A stretch of DNA of 44,313 nucleotides, taken from Candidatus Eisenbacteria bacterium. GTDB taxonomy: Bacteria; Desulfobacterota; Binatia; DP-6. Position 1 is the stretch's first letter. Each line of letters begins with the position of its first letter. Position numbers and translations under genes: made by a program. The stretch lies in assembly GCA_035577985.1 (NCBI GenBank), contig DATJZY010000015.1, forward strand, positions 1 to 44,313, written 5' to 3'. Below, in pieces: positions 27,647 through 35,961 of this stretch. The notes under the pieces are model-generated. The model was not told the origin of the DNA, did no database searches, and saw only the letters and a program-made list of their open reading frames with translations.

Positions 27647-29341
27647 TCAGAGGCCGCCGCGGAGGAGACGGCCCGCCCGGCGGTCGACGGGGGCGCCGCG
27701 CTCGACCACGGCCGCGCCGTTCACGAGCACGTACTCGATCCCGTCGGCGCCCTGCAGGAGACGGCGCTGCCCTTCCGGCAGGTCGTTCACGAGCCGCGTC
27801 GGCTTGGTGCCGACGCGCTTCGGGTCGAACAGCACGAGGTCGGCGGCGCCACCGGCCGCGATCCGTCCCCGCCCGCGCAGGCCGTAGCGATCGGCGGGCT
27901 TGCTCGTCACGAGCTGCACCGCCTCCTCGAGGGAGAGCCGTCCACGCTCGCGCACCCAGTGCCCCAGGAGGTAGGTCGTGAACCCCTGGTCGCAGAGCGT
28001 GTCCATGTGGGCGCCGGCGTCGGACAGCGCCATGACCCCGGCCGGATGCCGCAGCATGGGCGCCACGTGGTCCTCGTCGTAGTTCATGACGAGCGCGCCC
28101 CACTGGTCTTCGAGATTCCCCTCCAGGACGACGTCGCAGAAGGCATCGACCGGCGCCACGCCGCGCTCCGCGGCGATCTCGGCGACGCTGCGATCCTGCA
28201 GCGCGCGCGTCCGCTCGCCGCCCGGGATCCGGAGCACGATCTGGCTCCACTCGCGCGCGAGCGCCATGACGAAGCCTCTCGAGTTGCTGGCGAGGCTCTC
28301 GCGGAATGCCGGATCGGCGAACAGCCGCGTCCGCTCCTCGCGCGGCTTCGCCATGATCGGGCGCCAGAAGGGGTTGTTGTCGAGGCCGAAGCCGGGCCGC
28401 GCGAAGTCGAAGCGCAGCTCGAGCGGACGGCAGCCGACCTGCGGCGTCACGTTCACTCCCTCGCGCTGGAGGCGCGCCGCCTCGTCGAGGCAGCGCTCGC
28501 CCTGATCGGGGACGAACGAGGTCTGGAAGAGCGGCGCCCATACGACGAGCTTGCCGCTCGCACGCGCGAGATCGGCGTAGAAGCCGATCTCCTCGATGCG
28601 GTCCTCGGTCGATCCGACGAGGAGGCGCGGCGCGAGCTCGACGATGCCGCGATCGTACGGCCGCAGGGCCTCCGCCAGCGCGAGCAGCTCGTCGCGCTCG
28701 GCCACCCGGCTCGGCGCGGGCTTGTTGTCGTCGGCGAAGAAGTGCGTGGGCGCGAACGACGTCGACCAGCCGAGCGCGCCCGCGTCCATCGCGTCGCGGA
28801 CGTGCGCCGCCATGGCGTCGCGCTCGGCCGCCGTCGCAGGACGCTCGAGCGCGTCGGCGCCCATCACGTGCAGGCGAATCGCCGAGTGGCCGACGAACGA
28901 CGCCACGTTGATGCCGAGCCCCTGCCGCTCGAGCGCGCCCAGGTAGTCGGCGTAGCTCTCCCAGCTCCACGGGATGGCGGCGCGCAGCGTGTCGAGCGGC
29001 ATGCCCTCGACGAACGAGAGGAGCCGCATGATCGTGTCGCGGTGCTCGGGCTTGCAGGGCGCGAGCGTGAACCCGCAGTTCCCCATGACGACCGTGGTGA
29101 CGCCGTGCCACGGCGACGGCGTCGCGTGCGCGTCCCAGAAGAGCTGGCAGTCGTAGTGCGTGTGCAGATCGATGAATCCGGGCGCGAGGGCGAGGCCGGC
29201 GGCGTCGATCTCCGTCCGCCCGCGCTCGGCGACGCGGCCGACGGTGGCGATGCGATCGCCGGTGACGGCGACGTCGCCCCGAAACGCGTCGCGTCCCGTG
29301 CCGTCGACGACCAGTGCGTCCCGCACGACGAGATCGGTCAT
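27647..29341 (-). CDS. N-acyl-D-amino-acid deacylase-like amidohydrolase
   Basis: A 564 aa metal-dependent hydrolase of the D-aminoacylase group. The first metal motif is FIDLHTHYD (H60, H62); MGNCGFTLAPC contains C89, matching the metal-bridging Cys of D-aminoacylases. The catalytic Asp lies in MALSDAGAHMD, and the C-terminal small beta domain ends with GAADLVLFDP. These enzymes remove acyl groups from N-acyl-D-amino acids or related amides. First gene of the minus-strand operon and divergent from the luciferase-like oxidoreductase. Confidence 0.88.
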   Translation of the reverse strand: MTDLVVRDALVVDGTGRDAFRGDVAVTGDRIATVGRVAERGRTEIDAAGLALAPGFIDLHTHYDCQLFWDAHATPSPWHGVTTVVMGNCGFTLAPCKPEHRDTIMRLLSFVEGMPLDTLRAAIPWSWESYADYLGALERQGLGINVASFVGHSAIRLHVMGADALERPATAAERDAMAAHVRDAMDAGALGWSTSFAPTHFFADDNKPAPSRVAERDELLALAEALRPYDRGIVELAPRLLVGSTEDRIEEIGFYADLARASGKLVVWAPLFQTSFVPDQGERCLDEAARLQREGVNVTPQVGCRPLELRFDFARPGFGLDNNPFWRPIMAKPREERTRLFADPAFRESLASNSRGFVMALAREWSQIVLRIPGGERTRALQDRSVAEIAAERGVAPVDAFCDVVLEGNLEDQWGALVMNYDEDHVAPMLRHPAGVMALSDAGAHMDTLCDQGFTTYLLGHWVRERGRLSLEEAVQLVTSKPADRYGLRGRGRIAAGGAADLVLFDPKRVGTKPTRLVNDLPEGQRRLLQGADGIEYVLVNGAAVVERGAPVDRRAGRLLRGGL

Positions 29342-29351
29342 GGCGCGGATC

Positions 29352-29382
29352 GTTCTAGCACCACTCGCCTTGCCTTTCTCAA
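29352..29382 (-). promoter_or_regulatory. Candidate promoter for the amidohydrolase operon
   Basis: On the minus strand, TTGAGA (29382-29377) is followed at 19 bases by an extended -10, TGCTAGAAC (TAGAAC 29357-29352). The spacing is long but the TGn extension compensates. It would give a very short leader before the ATG at 29341. Confidence 0.35.
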
Positions 29383-29451
29383 GAGCCTGTGCGACGCACC
29401 GCCCGAGAGCCGCAGGGTGCGCGCGGTGCCGCGCCGCGGCGGGAGGCGCCC

Positions 29452-30726
29452 ATGAAGCTGAGCTGGTTCCACCTGATGCCGTGGCGATGGCTGCCCGACG
29501 ATTTCCGGGATCGCTACCACAGCGTATGGGTCGATCTCCCCAATCGCCTCTACGATCCCGAGCGCGGCCACCGGCTCTACAACGAGTATCTGGACATGCT
29601 CGAGTACGCCGACCAGATGGGCTTCGACGCCGTCGGCGTGAACGAGCACCACCAGAACGCCTACGGCATGATGCCGTCGCCGAACATCATGGCCGCTGCG
29701 CTCGCGCGGCGGACGAAGAACGCCATGCTGCTCGTCCTCGGCAACTCGATCGCGCTCTACAACCCGCCCATCCGCGTGGCCGAGGAGTTCGCGATGCTCG
29801 ACGTCATCTCGGGCGGGCGACTCATCGCCGGGTTCCCCGTCGGCACGTCGATGGACACGAACTACTGCTACGGCGAGAACCCGGCCACGCTGCGCGACAA
29901 GTATCGCGAGGCGCACGACCTCATCATCAAGGCGTGGGCCGAGCGCGAGCCGTTCCCGTGGAACGGCAAGTACACGAAGCTGCGCTACGTGAACCTCTGG
30001 CCGCAGCCGATCCAGAAGCCGCACCCGCCCATCTGGGTGCCGGGGCTGGGCTCGCTCGAGACGTGGGACTTCTGCCTCGACCACGACTACAACTACAGCT
30101 ACCTCTCGTTCAGCGGCTACAAGCGCGCCCAGAAGATGATGGACGGCTACTGGGAGCACGCCGCCAAGCGCGGCAAGAGCGAGAACCCCCACCGCGGAGC
30201 CTTCTTCCAGCAGATCTGCGTCTCCGACACCGACGCCCAGTGCGAGAAGGAGTGGTGGCCGCACGTCGACTACTTCTTCAATCGCTGCCTGCACCTCTAC
30301 CCGGGCACGTCGGGCGCACCGGGGTACATGAGCGAGGCGTCGCTGCGCGCCGGCATCGTGGCCCAGGTCGGCAACACGTCGCAGAACATGGGCATGAACA
30401 AGACGTGGAAGGAGCTGTGCGAGCAGCGCTACATCGTCGCCGGCTCGCCGGCCACCGTGCGCCAGCAGCTCGAAGAGCTCGCGAAGTCGCTCCGGGTCGG
30501 CCACCTCGCCATCGGCGCCCACATCGGCAGCGCGCCGATCGCGCTCACGAACCGCAGCACGTACCTCTTCGCGACCCAGGTGATGGCGCACCTGCGGCCC
30601 ATCTTCTCGGAGTACGACGACATCGCGTGGCCGAAGGCGCTGCCCGCCGACGAGCGCGTGCAGCCGGGCGCCCAGAGCGCCGCCGTGCAGGCGACCGCCG
30701 AGCGCAAGGTCGGAGCCGCGGCATGA
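29452..30726 (+). CDS. Luciferase-like (LLM class) flavin/F420-dependent oxidoreductase
   Basis: A 424 aa TIM-barrel oxidoreductase of the bacterial luciferase superfamily. Typical elements are GFDAVGVNEHHQNAYGMMPS (near 61-80), EEFAMLDVISGGRLIAGFPV, and HPPIWVPGLGS; the C-terminal part has SPATVRQQLEELAKSL. The family uses FMNH2 or F420 with diverse substrates. The start ATG 29452 follows GGGAGG; an upstream in-frame ATG adds unconserved Arg-rich residues. It overlaps the next gene by four bases (ATGA). Confidence 0.9.
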   Translation: MKLSWFHLMPWRWLPDDFRDRYHSVWVDLPNRLYDPERGHRLYNEYLDMLEYADQMGFDAVGVNEHHQNAYGMMPSPNIMAAALARRTKNAMLLVLGNSIALYNPPIRVAEEFAMLDVISGGRLIAGFPVGTSMDTNYCYGENPATLRDKYREAHDLIIKAWAEREPFPWNGKYTKLRYVNLWPQPIQKPHPPIWVPGLGSLETWDFCLDHDYNYSYLSFSGYKRAQKMMDGYWEHAAKRGKSENPHRGAFFQQICVSDTDAQCEKEWWPHVDYFFNRCLHLYPGTSGAPGYMSEASLRAGIVAQVGNTSQNMGMNKTWKELCEQRYIVAGSPATVRQQLEELAKSLRVGHLAIGAHIGSAPIALTNRSTYLFATQVMAHLRPIFSEYDDIAWPKALPADERVQPGAQSAAVQATAERKVGAAA

Positions 30727-31547
30727 GCTCGCCGGCATCGCGCCTCGTCGACCTCGGCCAGGGCCGGCGCATCGAGGTCTTGAGCGCGGGGAGCGGTGCT
30801 CCGCTCCTCTTCCTGCACGGCGCCGGCGGCATCCCGCAGTGGGAGGGCGTGCTGCCGATCCTCTCGTCGAGCTTCACGGTCCACGCGCCGCTCCTTCCGG
30901 GCTACGGCCAGTCGGTCGGTCTCGAGGCGCTGGACGACCACTTCGATCTCTTCTTCCACTGCTTCGACGTCATGGAAGCGCTCGGCGTCGAGCGCCCCTA
31001 CGTCGTGGGCGAGTCCCTCGGCGGATGGATCGCCGCCGAGATGGCGGCGCTGCGGCCGAAGGAGATCGGCCGGCTCGCCCTCGCCGCCCCGATCGGCCTG
31101 TGGCGCGACGAGGCGCCGGTGGTCGACATCTTCGGCTACACGACGAGCGAGCTGGTGCCGTTCCTGTTCCACGACACCACCTGCCCCGCCGCGCAGATGA
31201 TGCTCGGCGTCGGCGCGATGCTCTCCGACAAGGACGATCGCACCGAGGCGCAGGTCGAGTTCCTGCTGGCCCTCGGGCGCGGCTTCAAGACCGCCGCCAA
31301 GTTCCTCTTCCCGATCCCCGAGCGCGGCCTCGAGCGGCGCCTGCATCGCATCACGGCGCCGACGCTCGTCGTCTGGGGCGCGGAGGACCGGCTCGTGCAG
31401 CCGCTCTACGGCAAGATCTTCGTCGAGAAGATCCGTGGCGCGCGGCTGCTGACGATCCCGAAGGCGGGTCACCTGATCGGCGCCGAGCAACCGGAGCCGT
31501 ACGGGCGCGCGCTCGTCGCGTTCGGCCGCGGCGAGCAACCGCGATAG
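30723..31547 (+). CDS. Alpha/beta hydrolase
   Basis: A 274 aa alpha/beta-hydrolase-fold enzyme. The oxyanion HGAGG (32-36), nucleophile S98 in GESLGG, acid in VVWGAEDRLV and histidine in KAGHLIG are all present. It is translationally coupled to the luciferase-like oxidoreductase, so it probably processes the same substrate, for instance hydrolysing an ester made by Baeyer-Villiger-type oxidation or a ring-cleavage product; that is inference. No signal peptide. Confidence 0.9.
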   Translation: MSSPASRLVDLGQGRRIEVLSAGSGAPLLFLHGAGGIPQWEGVLPILSSSFTVHAPLLPGYGQSVGLEALDDHFDLFFHCFDVMEALGVERPYVVGESLGGWIAAEMAALRPKEIGRLALAAPIGLWRDEAPVVDIFGYTTSELVPFLFHDTTCPAAQMMLGVGAMLSDKDDRTEAQVEFLLALGRGFKTAAKFLFPIPERGLERRLHRITAPTLVVWGAEDRLVQPLYGKIFVEKIRGARLLTIPKAGHLIGAEQPEPYGRALVAFGRGEQPR

Positions 31548-33139
31548 CCCCCGCCGCTCCCACGTCCCTCGGACGACGCGCGTTCTGGCTCGCCGCCGGA
31601 GTCGTCGTCGGGGCGGCCGCACTCCGCGGCTGGCGCCTCGCCTACGGGCTCGCGGACGGTCTGTACTTCCGGGACGAGATGATCTGGCTCTACCGCGTCG
31701 GGATGTTCTTCCCGCTCTCGCGGCGGTCCTTCAACACGCCCATCTGGTATTTCTACCCGACGCTGTACAGCACCGTCGCGGGGCTCTGCACGGCCGCAGG
31801 CGTCCAGCTCGGCATGATGGCACCGCCGGTGCGCGACGCTCCGTTCCTGGACGCGATCCTCGTCTCGCGCCTCGTCGGCGCGGCGGCGAGCCTCGGCACG
31901 CTCGGGCTCGTCGGATGGCTCGGCACGCGCGCCTTCGGACGCGCCACCGGGCTTCTCGCCATGGTCCTCTTCGCCGTCGTGCCGGTCGACGTCCTGCAGG
32001 TGCACTTCGCGTCCGTCGATCCGATGCTGACGCTCTGGATGATGGCGACGCTGGTGGCGTCGTACGGCGTCGCGCGCTCGGGATCCTGGGCGCGGGTGGT
32101 GCTCGCCGGCGTCGCGGCCGGGCTCGCGACCGCAACCAAGTTCACGGGCGCCGCGGGGCTCGCAGTCGTCGGCTGGGGCATCGCCGAGAGCGCGCTTCGC
32201 CACCGCGCCTGGGGACGCGCGGCGGGGCAGGTGCTCGTCGCCGTCGCGATCGCCGTGGCGACGGCCGTCGTCGCCTGCACCGCATGCGTCCTGCAGCGCG
32301 AGGGCTACCTCCGCGAGATGGCTCGCCTGCAGTCGCTCATCTCGCAGGGGGGCGGCCTCAACAGCAGCCTCACGACCACGCTCGGTTGGTACGGCCGCCC
32401 CTACCTGTACCAGCTCGTCGTCGGCCTGCCCTTCGCGCTCGGCGTCTCGCTCTGGGTCGTCGCCGCGGCCGGCGTCGGCGTCGCTGCGTTGCGCCGGACG
32501 CTCGCCGATCGCCTCCTCGCCGTCGCGATCGTTCCGTACTTCGCCATCGTCGGCGGATACGGCGCGATCTATCCGCGCTACCTGATGCCGCTCGTCCCGC
32601 CGCTGGTGCTGCTGGCCGCACGCGCGCTCGTCGGCACCGGCTCGTGGCCCCGGGTGCGCGCCGCGTTGGCGGCGGTCGTGGCCGTCCACACGCTCGTCTT
32701 CTCCGCCTCGCTGGTGGAGCGCTTCGCGTACGATCAGCAGGTCGACGTCGCACGCTGGGTGGCGGCGCGCGCCGCGACCACGGGAAGCTCGCCGCGCATC
32801 CGGATCCCGGAGCCCTGGGCCGGCTATTCGGGGCTCCTCGAGCCGCTCGCGCGCGAGCACCTGAAGGCGGAGCCCGCGGCATGGGGCCACTGGCTCGAGC
32901 AGTCGCCCGACGTCTTCCTCCTGCCGGAGTGGGCGGCGATCTACGTGCGCCGGACTCCCATGCCCGCCGCCGTCGCGGAGCTCGACGCGCTCGAGGCGGG
33001 CGTCGCGGGCTACGAGGAGGCGAAGCGCTGGGCGCCCTCCTGGTTCCTCCACGAGGAGCTGTACGGCTGGCTCGATCCCGGCCTGCGCTCCGAGTGGTAC
33101 GGCCGCACCGGCGTGCGCGTCTACGTCCGCGCGCAATAG
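31544..33139 (+). CDS. GT39/ArnT-like membrane glycosyltransferase, start unresolved
   Basis: About 531 aa with roughly ten to eleven membrane segments. The first segment (AFWLAAGVVVGAAALRGWRL) is followed by YFRDEMIWL, the acidic motif in the first outer loop typical of polyprenol-phosphate sugar transferases such as ArnT and PMT. Later features are VPVDVLQVHFASVDPM, ATKFTGAAG and a hydrophilic C-terminal third. No ATG, GTG or TTG precedes the first membrane segment in this frame; the first ATG (31679) would remove it. I place the start at ATA 31544, which overlaps the preceding stop as ATAG, purely as a marker. It probably glycosylates lipids or proteins at the cell envelope. Confidence 0.72.
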   Translation: MAPAAPTSLGRRAFWLAAGVVVGAAALRGWRLAYGLADGLYFRDEMIWLYRVGMFFPLSRRSFNTPIWYFYPTLYSTVAGLCTAAGVQLGMMAPPVRDAPFLDAILVSRLVGAAASLGTLGLVGWLGTRAFGRATGLLAMVLFAVVPVDVLQVHFASVDPMLTLWMMATLVASYGVARSGSWARVVLAGVAAGLATATKFTGAAGLAVVGWGIAESALRHRAWGRAAGQVLVAVAIAVATAVVACTACVLQREGYLREMARLQSLISQGGGLNSSLTTTLGWYGRPYLYQLVVGLPFALGVSLWVVAAAGVGVAALRRTLADRLLAVAIVPYFAIVGGYGAIYPRYLMPLVPPLVLLAARALVGTGSWPRVRAALAAVVAVHTLVFSASLVERFAYDQQVDVARWVAARAATTGSSPRIRIPEPWAGYSGLLEPLAREHLKAEPAAWGHWLEQSPDVFLLPEWAAIYVRRTPMPAAVAELDALEAGVAGYEEAKRWAPSWFLHEELYGWLDPGLRSEWYGRTGVRVYVRAQ

Positions 33140-33213
33140 TCGGAGCCGGCATACATGAACGAGAGCATGCCGTGCGCTTGTCGCGCTCGGTGCGCGCGCG
33201 TAGCGACGCCGCC

Positions 33214-33876
33214 ATGGAGGGACGGGCACGCGCGGTGGCGGCGATCGCCGCGGCGATCGTCGTCGCCGGCGGTCCCGCGAGCGCGCGGACGGTGCTCTGC
33301 TTCGGCGACTCCACCTCGTGGCGCTATCCCGCCCGCCTGCAGGCGCGGCGACCCGACCTTCGCGTGGTGAACGGGGCGCTCCCCGGCGATGTCTCGACCA
33401 GCGTGCCACGGCTGCGCATGTTGCTCGACCGCGATCGGCCGGACGACGTCGTCGTCATGATCGGCACGAACGACGTCGTGCGTCGCCCGGACGGCCGTGC
33501 GGTCGTGACCGACGACCCGGCCGTGACCTTCCGCAACGTCGTACGGCTCGCGCGCCTCGCCCGCCGCCGCGGCGCGCGCGTGATCGTGCTCACGCAGACG
33601 CCGGCCTCGTGCGTCTCGTGCGCCCCACGGCAGACGCACACGCGCGAGGTCGCGCACCGGCTGATCGCGTGGAGCCTCCGCCGTCCGCGCGGGATCGACG
33701 TCGCCGACCTCCGCGACGAATTCACGATCCACGCCTGGTCCACGCTGTCGGACGACGGGCTCCATCCGAACGCCGCGGGAGCGGATCTCATCGCAGCGTT
33801 CGTGGCGGATCGCCTTCCCGAGCGCGTCTACAGCGAGCACACCTCGACGACGGCGACCGTCCGGATCGCCAGATAG
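33214..33876 (+). CDS. Secreted SGNH/GDSL hydrolase
   Basis: A 220 aa esterase-type hydrolase. A signal peptide (about 1-24, core VAAIAAAIVVAGG, cleavage ASA-R) is followed by block I FGDSTSW with nucleophile S33, block III MIGTNDVV and block V DDGLHPN with the catalytic Asp and His. It follows the membrane glycosyltransferase by 74 bases and may act on acylated surface polysaccharide or lipid; substrate unknown. Starts upstream of ATG 33214 (GTG 33172) are possible but would extend before the signal. Its end overlaps a minus-strand gene by 49 bases. Confidence 0.85.
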   Translation: MEGRARAVAAIAAAIVVAGGPASARTVLCFGDSTSWRYPARLQARRPDLRVVNGALPGDVSTSVPRLRMLLDRDRPDDVVVMIGTNDVVRRPDGRAVVTDDPAVTFRNVVRLARLARRRGARVIVLTQTPASCVSCAPRQTHTREVAHRLIAWSLRRPRGIDVADLRDEFTIHAWSTLSDDGLHPNAAGADLIAAFVADRLPERVYSEHTSTTATVRIAR

Positions 33877-34262
33877 ACCCCCGCCACGAGGACGGCGACG
33901 GTGATCGCCTTCACGAAATCGGCGTCCGTTCCCTTCGCATTCCGAATGCCGAGGGCGCGTACGACCGCCGGGACGATGACGGCGAGCGCCGCCAGCCGGG
34001 CGACGAGGAAGAGCGGCCAGACGAGGCGCGCGAAGCACGCGCTCAGGACCGTCGCCACGTCGAGCACCGCGAACGCGCACGCAGCGCGGACGAGATCCGC
34101 CTCGGCCCGCACGACCGCGCGTCGCCACACCCCGACGAGGCGCACTGCCTGCTCTGTGCCGTCCCGCCAGGCGTCGGCTTGGCGGCCGTTCACGACCGCA
34201 CGAGCGCGTTCAAAAGCGGCCTTGGGGAGCTCGATTTTGCGTTGGCCACCGGGTCTCGCCAT
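33828..34262 (-). CDS. Unknown small membrane protein
   Basis: A 144 aa protein from ATG 34262 (148 from ATG 34274). The N-terminal half is soluble and basic (ARPGGQRKIELPKAAFERAR). Two or three hydrophobic segments follow: ACAFAVLDVATVLSACFARL, VARLAALAVIVPAVVRALGI and ITVAVLVAGVYLAIR. No family is recognised. It converges on the SGNH gene with a 49-base overlap. It lies beside the rearranged region at 34.3-35.1 kb, so it could be accessory. Confidence 0.5.
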   Translation of the reverse strand: MARPGGQRKIELPKAAFERARAVVNGRQADAWRDGTEQAVRLVGVWRRAVVRAEADLVRAACAFAVLDVATVLSACFARLVWPLFLVARLAALAVIVPAVVRALGIRNAKGTDADFVKAITVAVLVAGVYLAIRTVAVVEVCSL

Positions 34263-34327
34263 GTGCAGCGGCATACCAGAGCAAGCCGGGTGCCGGGCCA
34301 CCCGACGCCCGTCCACACGACGCGGGG

Positions 34328-34855
34328 TCAGTTGAACTGCATGGTCATCCGCAGCGAGAGCATGTCGTGCTGGCGGAAGCTGCCGAGGCTTCCCGTCCAC
34401 GAGCCGGCGATCATCGAGTACGTCACGTTGGCCAGGACGTTGTCGTTGATCCGATAGGTCAGCGTCGGCTGCAGGGCGTAGTAGCCGTTCACGTCGGCGA
34501 TGAACGTGAACTGCGGCGTGATGCGGCCGTGCATGTAGTCGGTGCGGATGGTCGCCTGGAAGAGACCGTCGTACTGGTAGGCGTCGACGTAGTCGTGCGG
34601 GTCGACGTAGATGCAGAGCGCGTTCGTGCGCGACGCCTTGCCCTGACAGCCGGGAACGCCCGGGATCGGCCCGAGGCGCGTCTGCGGGTGGCCGGGCTTC
34701 GTATAGGCGTTGCGATAGTCCTTTCCCCCCTTCTCGGAGAGGTTGAAGGAGCTCGTGTACGACGTGATGAGCGTGAAGCTCGTCGACGAGTTCAGCGGAC
34801 GGTAGAAGAAGTTCGCGTCGTAGCCGACGGCCCACCGAAAGAACCCCGCCTCAGC
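34328..34855 (-). pseudogene. C-terminal fragment of an outer-membrane beta-barrel protein
   Basis: About 175 residues of typical barrel sequence: alternating polar/hydrophobic strands such as DANFFYRPLNSSTSFTLITS, TYRINDNVLANVTYSMI and the terminal strand SLRMTMQFN, ending in the Asn-containing C-terminal signature used for outer-membrane insertion. Style and closing strands resemble the DUF1302 family. The N-terminal part and signal peptide are missing: upstream of about 34855 the frame has no barrel sequence, and a different gene (MFS transporter start) is joined out of frame. Confidence 0.7.
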
Positions 34856-35124
34856 CGCGCGCCGGTGCGCGCCAGGATGAGGTTGCTCGGAACCTCGAAG
34901 ATGAAATAGCCGATGAAGGACACGCCGGCGCCGAACCCATACACGGAGTCGCTGAAGCCGAGGGCGTCCTTCATCTGGAGCTGCGCGAAGCCGACGTTGA
35001 TGCGGTCGAGGAACGCCGCGACGTAGAGGACGAACAGGAACGGCAGGAGCGTCGCGACACCTTCCGCACGGCCGAGCCCACGAGTTCCTCTTCCCGCGAC
35101 GGCTGCACCTGCGATGCGCGGCAT
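34852..35124 (-). pseudogene. N-terminal fragment of an MFS (ACS-family-like) transporter
   Basis: From ATG 35124 about 90 residues match the start of an anion:cation symporter MFS protein: a first membrane segment with LFVLYVAAFLDRINVGFAQL, then GFSDSVYGFGAGVSFIGYFI and FEVPSNLILARTGARL. Homology stops after two of twelve segments at about 34852, where the sequence becomes the barrel fragment in another frame. The reading frame then ends near 34792. The gene is therefore broken. The fragment begins about 50 bases from the 3' end of tRNA-Arg. Confidence 0.75.
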
Positions 35125-35176
35125 ACGACGCCGAGAGCCGTCCGTCCAGGTTCGGCACGAGCCGCGACACTGCGAG

Positions 35177-35250
35177 TGCCCCCGGCGTGATTCGAACACG
35201 CGACCCCAGGATTAGGAATCCTGTGCTCTATCCACCTGAGCTACGAGGGC
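35177..35250 (-). tRNA. tRNA-Arg (CCT)
   Basis: On the minus strand, the acceptor GCCCTCG pairs with CGGGGGC (one G-U pair), followed by discriminator A. The D arm is GCTC/GAGC, the anticodon stem CAGGA/TCCTG with loop TTCCTAA (anticodon CCT), and the T arm CGTG-TTCGAAT-CACG. CCA is not encoded. The 3' end faces the truncated genes, the usual orientation for element insertion at a tRNA. Confidence 0.95.
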
Positions 35251-35377
35251 GATGAACGAGTCCGGTAGCTTAGAACGCCGACGAGCGCCAGCGATGCGCA
35301 AACGCGGTCGACACTCACGCCCGCGTTGTGACAGCCCGCGACGGCTGCTATCGCGCGAGCAACGAAGGAGGACCGCC

Positions 35378-35767
35378 ATGGAGCAGGAAGCGATGCGTGA
35401 GCGTGCGACCGCCGTCCTCTCCGCGTGGAACAGCCACGACGTGGATCGGGTGATCGCCTGCTATACGGAAGACTGCGTCTACCGCGACCCCAACACGCGC
35501 GGCGCGATAACCGGTCGGGAGGCATTGCGCCGATACCTGACGCGGCTCTTCCGGGACTGGCGCATGCGTTGGTCGCTGCGCGAGTTCTTCCCGTTCCCGG
35601 ACGCCGGTGGTGGAGCGTTCCTGTGGGATGCGACGCTGACACCGGCGACCGGCGGCCACACCGCCGAGATCAGCGGCATGGATCTCGTGTGTCTGCGCGG
35701 AGAACAGCTGTCCCGCAACGAGGTCTACTTCGACCGGGTGGCGCTGTTCGGCGAGGGGCCCAAGTAG
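35378..35767 (+). CDS. NTF2-like/SnoaL-like protein
   Basis: A 129 aa cone-shaped alpha+beta protein. It opens with a helix and the pattern SAWNSHDVDRVIACYTEDCVYRDP, typical of SnoaL-like polyketide cyclases and ester-cyclase relatives, and ends with VYFDRVALF. The start ATG 35378 has a perfect AAGGAGG seven bases upstream. Such folds are catalytically diverse and a function cannot be given; location near an ACP and a ketosynthase cluster leaves a role in polyketide chemistry possible but unproven. Confidence 0.82.
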   Translation: MEQEAMRERATAVLSAWNSHDVDRVIACYTEDCVYRDPNTRGAITGREALRRYLTRLFRDWRMRWSLREFFPFPDAGGGAFLWDATLTPATGGHTAEISGMDLVCLRGEQLSRNEVYFDRVALFGEGPK

Positions 35768-35961
35768 TCGCGATCGCACGACGCTCGGACAGTTTCCGGA
35801 ACGGACCACGCCGTCGCAGACGATTGACGCCGCCCGACTCGGCCGAGACGGCACCCTCCCCGCCCGGCGGGTATACGCAGCCACTGCTCCTGTGCTACAG
35901 GCGGATCTCCCCAGTACGACAATCTCCTCGACCGGACCGCGATCGGCAGCGGAGGTGGACC

